Below are positions 19,168 through 28,394 of a stretch of DNA of 64,000 nucleotides, piece after piece. Both the position numbers and the translations under genes were made by a program. Numbering within the stretch: the stretch's first letter is position 1; every line of letters begins with the position of its first letter. The DNA lies in NCBI RefSeq assembly GCF_002205635.1, contig NZ_NISJ01000004.1, positions 124,001 to 188,000 on the forward strand, in the 5' to 3' direction. Under the pieces are notes generated by a model. It ran no database searches. It was not told the DNA's origin and saw nothing but the letters and a program-made list of their open reading frames with translations. This stretch comes from Sphingopyxis witflariensis. Its GTDB lineage: Bacteria; Pseudomonadota; Alphaproteobacteria; Sphingomonadales; Sphingomonadaceae.

Positions 19168-20103
19168 ATGGAAGGCGCCATGACCGAAGCCGCTATTCGC
19201 ATCGACGCCGTCTCCAAGCTTTATGCTGGAGGCAAACAGGCGCTCGACAATGTCAGTTTCGACGTGCCGCGCGGCCAGATTTTCGGGCTGCTCGGGCCGA
19301 ACGGTGCGGGCAAGTCGACGCTCATCAATATCCTCGCGGGGCTGGTCAACAAGACGAGCGGGTCGGCGAGCATCTGGGGTTTCGACATCGACGCGGATCC
19401 GCGCAACGCCAAATATTCGATCGGCATCGTCCCGCAGGAAATCGTTTTCGACCCGTTTTTCACGCCTTTCGAGACGCTGGAGAATCAGGCCGGGCTCTAT
19501 GGCGTGCCCAAGGCAAAGCGGATTTCGGACGAACTGCTCGCCGCGGTTCACCTGTCGGACAAGCGCGACGCCTATGCCCGCACCTTGTCGGGAGGCATGA
19601 AGCGCCGCCTGCTCGTCGCGAAGGCGATGGTCCATTCGCCGCCGATCATCGTCCTCGATGAGCCGACCGCCGGGGTCGACATCGAACTGCGCCAGCAATT
19701 GTGGGACTATGTCCAGCGCCTCAACGATCGCGGCGTGACCGTGGTGCTGACGACGCATTATCTGGAAGAGGCCGAACAGCTGTGCGACCGGATCGCGATC
19801 ATCAACCATGGCAAGCTGATCGCGAACAAGCCGACGCGCGAGCTGGTCGATATGGCGCGCGAAAAGGTCGTCGTCGTGACGCTGGACGCCGATATTGTGA
19901 CGCTTCCCGATCATCCCGCGTTCGACAAGATCGAGCGTGAGGGCGATCGCGGCCTTGCGATCAGTTATAACAAGGACCGGATGAACGCGGGCGAAGTGCT
20001 CGCTGCGGTCAATGCGATGGGGCTTGGCATCGTCGATGTGTCGACGCGCGAAGCTGATCTGGAAGATGTGTTCCTGAATTTGACGCGGGCGGCGAATGGC
20101 TGA
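19168..20103 (+). CDS. ABC transporter ATP-binding protein
   Basis: A 311-residue single nucleotide-binding domain. Walker A GPNGAGKST near residue 47, signature LSGGMKRRLLVAK, Walker B IIVLDEPTAGVD and switch histidine LTTHYLEEAEQL. The C-terminal extension (VTLDADIVTLPDHPAF...STREADLEDVFLNLTR) is that of the DrrA/CcmA drug-export and multidrug class. The start at 19168 follows GGGGGAG. No permease lies next to it, so its membrane partner must be elsewhere. Divergent from the DUF4402 gene. Confidence 0.92.
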   Translation: MEGAMTEAAIRIDAVSKLYAGGKQALDNVSFDVPRGQIFGLLGPNGAGKSTLINILAGLVNKTSGSASIWGFDIDADPRNAKYSIGIVPQEIVFDPFFTPFETLENQAGLYGVPKAKRISDELLAAVHLSDKRDAYARTLSGGMKRRLLVAKAMVHSPPIIVLDEPTAGVDIELRQQLWDYVQRLNDRGVTVVLTTHYLEEAEQLCDRIAIINHGKLIANKPTRELVDMAREKVVVVTLDADIVTLPDHPAFDKIEREGDRGLAISYNKDRMNAGEVLAAVNAMGLGIVDVSTREADLEDVFLNLTRAANG

Positions 20104-20129
20104 CACATAGCTGTTTTGCCGTTCGGTCC

Positions 20130-20214
20130 CGGACCCGATCCGGGATTGTCGAAGCCCGGTCCTTTCTTTAGCGGTCAAAAAGAACAGTCCTTCGACAAAC
20201 TCAGGACGAATGAA
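20130..20214. repeat. Intergenic repeat family D, copy 1
   Basis: Arms GTTCGGTCCCGGACCC...GATTGTCGAAGC and TCCTTCGACAAACTCAGGAC surround an AAAGAA-rich centre. Related copies at 36013-36089 and 60493-60579. It precedes nadB. Confidence 0.6.
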
Positions 20215-20229
20215 TGAGAGGGAAGGGCC

Positions 20230-21819
20230 ATGGCCGAACCGACTAGCGAGCACGACGTCATCATCGTCGGCTCGGGCGCCGCAGGCCTTACCGCCGCGAT
20301 CGCGCTCGCCGATCATTGTCGCGTGCTAGTGCTCGCCAAGGGTAACCTCACCGGCGGGTCGACCGCCTGGGCGCAGGGCGGGATCGCTGCGGTGCTCGAT
20401 GCCGGCGACACGTTCGAAAATCATATAGAGGACACGATGGTCGCGGGCGCGGGGTTGAACCGGCGCGAGACGGTCGAGTTCGTCGTCGAAAATGCCCCGC
20501 ATGCTATCGAGCGGCTGATCGAGATGGGCGTTCCCTTCAATAAGGAAGCCGAGGCGCTGCACCTGACGCGCGAGGGTGGCCATTCGCACCGCCGCATCGT
20601 CCATGTCGACGACGCGACCGGCTGGGCGGTGCAGGCCGCGCTGCTCAAGACCGCCGAGGCGCATCCCAATATCACTTTGCTGCCCGGGCAGACGTGCATC
20701 GACCTGATCACGGGGCGGCACGAGGTTCGCTATTCGGGGTCGGGCCGCGTGTGGGGCGTTTACGCGCTCGATGAAAAGACTGGCAAGGTCCACGCGCATG
20801 TCGGCCGCGCGACGATCCTCGCGAGCGGCGGGGCTGGCCGTGTCTATCAATTCTCGACAGCACCGCGCGGGGCGACTGGCGACGGCATTGCGATGGCGTG
20901 GCGCGCGGGCGCGCGCGTCTCGAACATGGAAATGATGCAGTTTCACCCGACCTGCCTCTATAATCTCGAGGTCAAAAATTTCCTGATCACCGAGGCTGTG
21001 CGCGGCGAAGGCGGGATATTGAAGCACCCGGTTACCGGGCATCGCTATATGCCCGATTACGACCCGCGCGCCGAACTCGCGCCGCGCGACGTCGTCGCGC
21101 GCGCGAACGACGACCAGATCAAGCGCTCGGGGCTCGACTATGTCTACCTCGACATCAGCGACAAGGACCCCGACTTTGTCGCGGGGCATTTCCCGAACAT
21201 CCATGAAAAGCTGCTGACGCTCGGCATCGACATGACGAAAGGGCCGATCCCGGTGGTGCCCGCGCAGCATTATACGTGCGGCGGGGTGCTGATCGACCTC
21301 GACGGACGCACCGATCTTCCCGGCCTCTATGCGGCGGGCGAATGCACCGAAAGCGGGCTCCACGGCGCCAACCGTCTCGCGTCGAACAGCCTGCTCGAAT
21401 GCTTTGTGTTCGGCGAGGCGACGGCGAAGCATATCATTCAAAGCTGGGACCAGCTCGATACCCCGCCGGCGATCCGTCCGTGGGATGCCAGCCGCGTCAC
21501 CGATTCGGACGAAGAGGTGGTGATCAAGCAGAACTGGACCGAAATCCGCCGCTTCATGTGGAATTATGTCGGCATCGTGCGCACCACCAAGCGGCTCGAG
21601 CGTGCGCAGCACCGGATCAACATGCTGACCCACGAGGTCGAGGATTATTACGGCCATTTCCGCGTCACCACCGACCTCATCGAGCTGCGCAACCTGCTGC
21701 AATGCGCCGACCTGATCGTGCGTAGCGCGCTCCATCGCAAGGAAAGCCGCGGGCTGCACTCGACGCTCGATTATCCCGACCTGCTGCCGGAGGCGGTTGA
21801 TACGGTGCTGGTGCCGTGA
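20230..21819 (+). CDS. nadB: L-aspartate oxidase
   Basis: A 529-residue FAD enzyme that oxidises L-aspartate to iminoaspartate in de novo NAD synthesis. FAD motif VIIVGSGAAGLTAAIAL at the N-terminus; GGSTAWAQGGIAAVL and the His-Arg catalytic region HTREGGHSHRRIVH near residue 115; HFTPTCLYN-type segment QFHPTCLYNLE; PAQHYTCGGVLIDLDGRT and the C-terminal GLHGANRLASNSLLECFVFG. A GGGAAGGG site precedes the ATG. nadA and nadC are not beside it. Confidence 0.96.
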   Translation: MAEPTSEHDVIIVGSGAAGLTAAIALADHCRVLVLAKGNLTGGSTAWAQGGIAAVLDAGDTFENHIEDTMVAGAGLNRRETVEFVVENAPHAIERLIEMGVPFNKEAEALHLTREGGHSHRRIVHVDDATGWAVQAALLKTAEAHPNITLLPGQTCIDLITGRHEVRYSGSGRVWGVYALDEKTGKVHAHVGRATILASGGAGRVYQFSTAPRGATGDGIAMAWRAGARVSNMEMMQFHPTCLYNLEVKNFLITEAVRGEGGILKHPVTGHRYMPDYDPRAELAPRDVVARANDDQIKRSGLDYVYLDISDKDPDFVAGHFPNIHEKLLTLGIDMTKGPIPVVPAQHYTCGGVLIDLDGRTDLPGLYAAGECTESGLHGANRLASNSLLECFVFGEATAKHIIQSWDQLDTPPAIRPWDASRVTDSDEEVVIKQNWTEIRRFMWNYVGIVRTTKRLERAQHRINMLTHEVEDYYGHFRVTTDLIELRNLLQCADLIVRSALHRKESRGLHSTLDYPDLLPEAVDTVLVP

Positions 21820-21822
21820 GCC

Positions 21823-22605
21823 TTGGCTAGGGGCGGGTCGCGAACGAAGCTTCCGCCGCCCTATCTGCGGCGGGTGTGGAGGCCCGAGCGGGTCGCGGAT
21901 AGCGACAGGCCCGTCGTCGATCGCGAAGCCTACCCTTTCAATATCCCGCTGTTCGGCGACCCGGATTTCGAAATCCGGTTCGAGGCACCTGCCACGATAT
22001 TGGTGGGCGAAAACGGATCGGGAAAATCGACCCTGCTCGAAGCCATTGCGGTGCTGGCGGGGTTCAGCGAGGGCGGTGGTGGCTATGGTCATCGGGCCGT
22101 CGAGCGGTCGGACATTTCGGGCGGTGATGGGGGCGTGCTGGCGGATGCCCTGCGCGCGGCCTGGTTGCCCAAGATCGGCAATGGCTTCTTTTTTCGCGCC
22201 GAAACCTTCTTCTCGCTCGCCCGCTATGTCGATCAGTCCGCCGTCGATGCGGGCTTTTCTCCTCCCGATTACCTGTCCTGGTCGCACGGCGAAGGCTTTT
22301 TGGGCTTTTTCGAAGAACACGCCGACCGGCAGGGCATTTATATTTTCGACGAACCCGAATCGGCGCTGTCGCCGTCACGCCAGTTCGATTTTCTCAAGCT
22401 GCTGCGCCGTATTCAGCGCGCGAACAACAGCCAGATCATCATGGCGACGCACTCGCCGATCCTGATGGCGCTGCCCGATGCCGATCTATGGCAGATCACG
22501 CCGCAGGGTATCGCGCCGACGCAGCTCGAAGATACGTCGCATTACCGCCTCTACCGCGAGTTCGTCCAATATCCGCACGAGACGGTCGAGGCGATGATCG
22601 AATAG
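21823..22605 (+). CDS. AAA family ATPase (small ABC-like)
   Basis: A 260-residue ATPase with a Walker A VGENGSGKSTLLEAIAV near residue 65, signature-like LSWSHGEGFLGFFEE, Walker B YIFDEPESALSPSRQ, and MATHSPILMALP H-loop, as in the AAA_21/COG3910 group. The probable start is TTG at 21823, only three bases after the nadB stop, so it may be read through from nadB. COG3910 proteins are predicted ATPases of unknown role. Convergent with the small GlsB-like gene. Confidence 0.85.
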   Translation: MARGGSRTKLPPPYLRRVWRPERVADSDRPVVDREAYPFNIPLFGDPDFEIRFEAPATILVGENGSGKSTLLEAIAVLAGFSEGGGGYGHRAVERSDISGGDGGVLADALRAAWLPKIGNGFFFRAETFFSLARYVDQSAVDAGFSPPDYLSWSHGEGFLGFFEEHADRQGIYIFDEPESALSPSRQFDFLKLLRRIQRANNSQIIMATHSPILMALPDADLWQITPQGIAPTQLEDTSHYRLYREFVQYPHETVEAMIE

Positions 22606-22608
22606 GCG

Positions 22609-22854
22609 TCAGCCGCCGATGCCGAGCAGCCGCCCAACCAGAATCAGCACGATCGCGCCGATCACCGATGCAAGACACCCTGCGCGATTGAAGTCGCCCC
22701 GACCGCGCGAGACGGCGAAACCGGCGAGCAAAGACCCGCCGATGCCGAGCAGGATCGTCGCGATCCACCCCATGTCGACCGCGCCGGGATAGAAAAAGCG
22801 CGCCAGCGCGCCGATGATCAGGCCTGAGATGATGGCGCTGATGATGTTGATCAT
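22609..22854 (-). CDS. GlsB/YeaQ/YmgE family stress response membrane protein
   Basis: An 81-residue integral membrane protein with three hydrophobic segments and the family motif IIGALARFFYPG near the N-terminus plus GIGGSLLAGF and VIGAIVLILVGRLLGI. Members of this transglycosylase-associated family respond to acid or osmotic stress; biochemical function is unclear. Starts with MINIISAIISG after an AAAGGAGTCC ribosome site. Confidence 0.9.
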   Translation of the reverse strand: MINIISAIISGLIIGALARFFYPGAVDMGWIATILLGIGGSLLAGFAVSRGRGDFNRAGCLASVIGAIVLILVGRLLGIGG

Positions 22855-22946
22855 ATTGGACTCCTTTGAATGGCCACAGCATGGCCGCAGCGTTGGCGCA
22901 TCTGAGAAGCGACGAGCTTCCCTGCAAGCAGAGCATTGACTGAGTC

Positions 22947-22965
22947 TCACACAAAGACACGAAGA
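22947..22965 (+). repeat. Left inverted repeat of the GxxExxY unit
   Basis: TCACACAAAGACACGAAGA matches, at 18 of 19 positions, the reverse complement of 23370-23388. The two face each other across the GxxExxY gene. It also pairs TCTCACAC with GTGTGAGA at 22973-22980. Confidence 0.7.
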
Positions 22966-22967
22966 TG

Positions 22968-23360
22968 TCAGCGTGTGAGATCACCGTTGGCGATTCTTCG
23001 CACACCTTCTTTGAACGTGGCGGCGCCAAAGTTGATAAGCAAACCGACCGGTAGATCGAGCAGTCGGAGATAGGTGAGGACTTGCTTGCTATGGAGTGGT
23101 GTGAGCCGCTCGACAGACTTGAGTTCGACGAGAAGCTTGCCTTCGACCATCAAATCGGCGCGGAAGCCTTCGGCCAGCTGAAGACCATCGTAACGGATTG
23201 GAATGGGCTTTTGCCTTTCGATCCAGATTCCCCGGCGGACCAGTTGGTCCGCCATGATGGCTTCGTAAGCGGACTCAAGCAGTCCAGGCCCCAAGTTCCG
23301 ATGGAGTCAATAGCCGCAATCAATCACTATGCTCGCGAGTTCTTCCAAATTTGGCGACAT
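22968..23360 (-). pseudogene. GxxExxY family protein (PDDEXK_3), interrupted by in-frame TGA
   Basis: Read from the ATG at 23360 the frame gives MSPNLEELASIVIDCGY, then TGA at 23307-23309, then LHRNLGPGLLESAYEAIM in the same frame and on to the end. The family hallmark GLLESAYE and the nuclease-like core FRADLMVEGKLLVELKSVE are intact, and the residues on both sides of the TGA are those expected in the family, so a single C-to-T change of CGA explains it. A shorter product could start at TTG 23294. The family is a predicted PD-(D/E)XK nuclease of unknown role. Confidence 0.8.
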
Positions 23361-23369
23361 GGACCGCCC

Positions 23370-23388
23370 TCTTTGTGTCTTTGTGTGA
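23370..23388 (-). repeat. Right inverted repeat of the GxxExxY unit
   Basis: On the reverse strand TCACACAAAGACACAAAGA, nine bases before the GxxExxY start codon and two bases after the amidohydrolase stop. Partner of 22947-22965; together they bound a 442-base unit. Confidence 0.7.
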
Positions 23389-23390
23389 AA

Positions 23391-24602
23391 TTATTGCGCG
23401 CCAAAACCGTCGTTCAAGAACCGCTCTGCCATTGCCGCATGCAGCGCTGCGCCGCGCGCCATGACCTTTTCGTCGAGGACCATGCGGTTGCTGTGCAGGC
23501 CGCAGCAGGCTCGCCAGTCGCTGCCTTCGTGGCTTGCGCCGAGCCAGAACATCGCGCCCGGGACTTTTTCCAGCACATAGGCGAAATCCTCTGCGCCCAT
23601 CACCGGATGGTCCATCGTCATCCACGCGGCTTCGCCGAATGTCTCCTCGACGACACGCTGGCCAAAGGTGGCGGCGCGGGTGTCGCAGATGGTGACCGGA
23701 AAGCCCTCGTCGATCGTGACTTCGGCGGTGCAGCCATGCGCCTCGGCGATCGCGGGGGCGAGGCGTTTGAGCTCCCGCGCGACCATCGCGCGGCGTTCGC
23801 GCGACAGCGTGCGGATCGTGCCCAGCATCTCGGCTGTTTCGGGAATGATATTGTTCGTTGTGCCGGCGCTGATCTTGGCGATGGTGACGACGGCGGGATC
23901 GAAGACCGAGATGCGGCGCGTCACCATCGTCTGGATCGCGGTGACGATCGAACAGGCGACCGGAATCGGGTCGATCGTGTCTTGCGGCATCGACGCATGG
24001 CCGCCCGCGCCCTTGACGGTGATCGACAGCACGTCGGATGAGGCGAGCAGGGGGCCCGCCTTGCCCGCAAAGACGCCATGCGGCGCATTGGGCATGATGT
24101 GGAGCGCAAAGGCGGCGTCGGGCAGCGGATCGATGATTCCGTCATCGAGCATGAAGCGTGCGCCATGATGCCCCTCTTCGCCCGGCTGGAACATGAACAT
24201 CACCGTGCCGGGCAGGCGGTCGCGCGCCGCGCAGAGCAATTTCGCCGCGCCGACGAGCATCGCGACATGCGTGTCATGCCCGCACGCGTGCATCGCGCCG
24301 GTGGTTTCGGAGCTGAAGTCGAGGCCGGTATCCTCGAGCAAAGGCAGCGCATCCATGTCGCCGCGCAGCAAGACGGTGCGGCCGTTCGCAGGCCCGCGCA
24401 GGATCGCGACGAGCCCGGTGGTCGACGGCCCTTCGCGAAATTCGAGCGGCAGCCCGGCGAGTGCGTCCTTGATCTTCGCGAGCGTCTTGGGGTTTTGCAG
24501 GCCAAGTTCGGGCTCGCGGTGAATCGCGCGACGCAGTTCGACGAGGACGGGGAGGAGGGTTTCGGCCTCAGCGGGCCAAGGTGAAATATGTTGTAGTTCC
24601 AT
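23391..24602 (-). CDS. M20 family amidohydrolase (carboxypeptidase/deacylase)
   Basis: A 403-residue metallohydrolase of the M20D family (hippurate hydrolase / indoleacetyl-amino-acid hydrolase-like). Motifs: LRRAIHREPELG at the N-terminus, MHACGHDTHVAMLVGAAKLL metal ligand block, FQPGEEGHHGA catalytic Glu pair, and MGAEDFAYVLEKVPG late. It removes acyl groups from amino acids; the exact substrate is unknown. Its ATG shares a base with the stop of the upstream nuclease fragment (TGATG). Confidence 0.92.
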   Translation of the reverse strand: MELQHISPWPAEAETLLPVLVELRRAIHREPELGLQNPKTLAKIKDALAGLPLEFREGPSTTGLVAILRGPANGRTVLLRGDMDALPLLEDTGLDFSSETTGAMHACGHDTHVAMLVGAAKLLCAARDRLPGTVMFMFQPGEEGHHGARFMLDDGIIDPLPDAAFALHIMPNAPHGVFAGKAGPLLASSDVLSITVKGAGGHASMPQDTIDPIPVACSIVTAIQTMVTRRISVFDPAVVTIAKISAGTTNNIIPETAEMLGTIRTLSRERRAMVARELKRLAPAIAEAHGCTAEVTIDEGFPVTICDTRAATFGQRVVEETFGEAAWMTMDHPVMGAEDFAYVLEKVPGAMFWLGASHEGSDWRACCGLHSNRMVLDEKVMARGAALHAAMAERFLNDGFGAQ

Positions 24603-25368
24603 CAAACTTTGCTCACCTGCCTGATTGCGCAAACATAGATTTCACCTCGAGTTTGAGCTGCGCGAATTTTGTAGTCCAGCATCGTTTCAAGGGAAATTCG
24701 GTCGTCCAAAACGTGCGACAAATCTTCGCCGTCGATCAAAATGGTCTGAATATGTTTCCCATGAACGACGGCTTCGATCGACTGGTTGGAGAAGCCGTTG
24801 ACTGAAATGAACACACCGCGCCCATGCATTTTCCCATCAACCTTATAGGCAAATTTGTAGAGTTCGCCGGTACTCGTCGACGGGTCCTGCCATTTCGCTT
24901 CGACGATGTAATTTTCGCCTTCAAATTTGAAGCTACCGTCAATTTGTTCGCCGTTGATGTTGAATGGGTCGCCCATCTTTATGGATTGTCGGGAAAAGAG
25001 TTCCTGAAGGAAACGTTCGAAGAGTTTTCCGCGGGCTTGGGGTGTGAGGTCTGAGCCGAACATTTTTTGAAAAGCTGTCTTCAGAGCCGACAGATCTTGG
25101 CCCTTCGATCGTTTTGTTTCAGCCACTCTCGAGTTATCGCGCCGCCGTTCAGTTTGCGCATTCCGGTTCGTGATGGCATCTCCGAGCCGTTTGATGTTGG
25201 CTTCCGCTTCCGCGCGATCAAGCTTTTGCTTCTGTTCGAACCAATAGGGATCGAAATGAGACCAGTTCGATAATCGGTCGATCATGGTTTGAAACACTGT
25301 GTAGCCGCGGTCTGGTTGAGCGGCGAGTAGAAAGAAAGCATCGATAACTATTTGATGTCGGCTCAGTG
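24602..25368 (-). pseudogene. Mrr-like restriction endonuclease-fold protein, N-terminus cut by IS
   Basis: Downstream of the IS the frame continues as LSRHQIVIDAFFLLAAQPDR and on through an ATG at 25297 (231 residues from there). Residues LTPQARGKLFERFLQELFSRQ, then QIDGSFKFEGENYIVEAKWQ are the GxxFE helix and PD-(D/E)XK core of Mrr_cat-type nucleases; all core acidic and Lys residues are present. The open frame runs without a start into the IS end, so the native N-terminus is missing. Visibly lower GC than the flanks. It may have worked with the ATPase fragment on the other side of the IS. Confidence 0.75.
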
Positions 25369-25395
25369 TGAACCGCCCCGGAACTGCCGGAGGCC
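25369..25395. repeat. IS terminal inverted repeat, left
   Basis: Starts TGAACCGCCCCGGAACTGCC and ends GGAGGCC. It pairs with 26663-26689, with mismatches at the 14th and 16th positions. Confidence 0.9.
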
Positions 25396-25407
25396 ATTTG
25401 GTTTAAG

Positions 25408-26636
<1,229 letters not shown>

Positions 26637-26662
26637 CGTAGGCCCTTCCTCTCAGGAGTTGG

Positions 26663-26689
26663 GGCCTCCGGCAATCCCGGGGCGGTTCA
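26663..26689. repeat. IS terminal inverted repeat, right
   Basis: Reverse complement begins TGAACCGCCCCGGGATTGCC; 25 of 27 bases match the left end at 25369-25395. Confidence 0.9.
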
Positions 26690-27383
26690 AAAGGCATATA
26701 GCGATGCTTTCTGCGTGGTCACTAAACTCTTCCAACATAGCGATGATCAGCTTGCCCAGCCGTGCTTGGAGATCTGGGTGAAGGTGTACATCTGGCTCGT
26801 CAAGGAGGAGTACGTTAAACTTCGATGGGTCGATAGTGTCGAAAAAGTAGAGAATTTCGGCCGCCAGCGCGACGGCCTCAGATTCGCCGCTGCTGATTTG
26901 ATCCGGGCTTACTATCTGGCCGTCGGCGAGAGAACGGAACTCAAAATCGGCTGCACCCATCTCAAGAGAAATGTTGGTTAGCAGCTGATTGACCTTACTC
27001 AGCCGGTCTGTGTCGAAGTTGCGCGTCGTATCCATTCTGATTTCAGGAGTGCTGGCAAGGCGACGTAGGTAAAGCGTCTCGGCCTCGCGGAAAAGCATAG
27101 CTGATGCAGCCTTAAAGTTGCTGGCTTGATTAACCGACCGAACTTGCCGTAGCCAAGTGGGATCATTGCTCATGTTCGTAAGGACGTTGCCGTCACGTTT
27201 GAAAGACCCAGCGCGCTCGGGGCTAACGTAGCGAACGTTATAGAGCTGCATATTCTGACTGGTTACTTGGTCGATGTCGCGGAGAAAGCGGCTCTTTCCC
27301 GCGCCATTGCGCCCCATGATTACGTTGATGTTGTTCAGGTTAATGAGGTGGGCGGCTTGCCCGCTCAGTTCTTTTATTTTCAA
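26690..27383 (-). pseudogene. SMC/RecF-like AAA ATPase, C-terminus cut by IS
   Basis: About 231 residues remain, probably from a TTG at 27383 preceded by GGGGGG. Walker A is IMGRNGAGKSRFLRDID, an ABC-type signature ISSGESEAVALAAEIL and Walker B LLLDEPDVHLHPDLQARL are all intact, as in AAA_21/AAA_15 ATPases of overcoming-lysogenisation-like defence proteins. It stops at HAESIAICL, just before the expected H-loop; reading then enters the IS and ends 12 residues later. Paired with the Mrr-like fragment beyond the IS it resembles an ATPase-nuclease defence pair; that role is inference. Confidence 0.75.
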
Positions 27384-27552
27384 CGTCGCCCCCCGTTTTT
27401 CTTCGCCAGTATGGCATCGGTCGAGGGAAAGGAATAGGGCGCAGTCTCGAAGGTCTCCTCGTGGTTGCTGCGAGCACGCGAATGTCAGGTTTCGACCAGC
27501 GACATGCATACCTTGAACGACCACCATCGGTCGGTTTCCCGACATCCTGTTC

Positions 27553-27616
27553 GTGTCGAGTGAAGTCGAGACACCCATCGAGATGGCGCCAGGCCGAGGG
27601 GCATCTCGACTTCGCT
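27553..27616. repeat. Intergenic repeat family C, copy 1
   Basis: Arms GTGTCGAGTGAAGTCGAGA and GGGCATCTCGACTTCGCTTA around a GGCGCCAGGCC centre. The right end abuts the cysG stop codon. A second copy lies at 62905-62984. Confidence 0.75.
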
Positions 27617-28392
27617 TAACCGTCCGCCCGTTCCAGCCACAGCGACAGCCCCGGAGGAGGAACGGTCGGCGGAGCTTCTGCAACATGCCGTACCGCATCG
27701 GCTCGCGCGCGGCCGAGGATTGCCACGGGTATGTCCGCCGGGTGAAAAAGATGGTCAGCTTCGCCCAGCAGGCGCGCAGCGCGCAGCGTGAGGTCGTCGG
27801 GGTCCAGGCCGGTGAGGCGAATGATTTCGAGGCGCGATGGCGCGGCGTCCGTCGCGGCGACCAGCCACGCATCCACCTTGTCCGCCGCGTCGCCATCGAG
27901 CGGGTCGAGCGCCCCGCCGCTCGCCAGGGCAGCATCGATCGCGCGGCGGCGGTCGGAGGCGGCGGGCCAGCGCGCCTTCATCGCGGCCCGTGCCGTATGG
28001 AGCGCCAATGCGAGCGCGCCGAGCCGCGCGGGCAGCAACGCCTCAATCCGCTGGCGCACCGCTTTCGCGAGCCCCGCCGATGCACCGCCGGTGCCGATTG
28101 CTATGGTGACCGGCGCGCGGTCGACGATCGCGGGGGTGGTGAAATCGCAGAGGTCGGGACGATCGACGACATTGACGAGCAAGCCGCGCGCGCGCAGCGC
28201 TTCCGCCGCGGCGCGCGCCTCAGCATCATCGGCGAGTGCAACGAAGGCGATGGTCGCGCCTTCCTCCCATCCCGGCACGATGCGCCCGCCCGCGCGCATG
28301 ATCAGCCGCGCCTTGGCATCGGCAGCCTCCCCCTCCCCGACCAGCACGACCGTGCGGCCGCGCAGGTTCAGGAAGATGGGAAGCTGCTCCAT
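27616..28392 (-). CDS. Precorrin-2 dehydrogenase / sirohydrochlorin ferrochelatase (CysG N-terminal type)
   Basis: A 258-residue protein. Residues 1 to about 110 form the NAD-binding Rossmann domain (LPIFLNLRGRTVVLVGEGEAADAKARLIMRAGGRI, CDFTTPAIVDRAPVTIAIGTGGASAGLAKAVRQRIEALLP), then the siroheme synthase middle domain. It oxidises precorrin-2 and inserts iron to make siroheme for sulfite and nitrite reductases. The last 60 residues (LTGLDPDDLTLRAARLLGEADHLFHP) resemble the start of a CobA methyltransferase domain that ends early. It starts two bases after the lysA stop. Confidence 0.85.
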   Translation of the reverse strand: MEQLPIFLNLRGRTVVLVGEGEAADAKARLIMRAGGRIVPGWEEGATIAFVALADDAEARAAAEALRARGLLVNVVDRPDLCDFTTPAIVDRAPVTIAIGTGGASAGLAKAVRQRIEALLPARLGALALALHTARAAMKARWPAASDRRRAIDAALASGGALDPLDGDAADKVDAWLVAATDAAPSRLEIIRLTGLDPDDLTLRAARLLGEADHLFHPADIPVAILGRARADAVRHVAEAPPTVPPPGLSLWLERADG

Positions 28393-28394
28393 CG

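Noticed and set aside
20326-22320. A 664-codon reverse reading frame opposite nadB and the AAA ATPase
   Set aside because: Antisense to nadB, whose motifs and start are certain; the frame has no recognisable domain.
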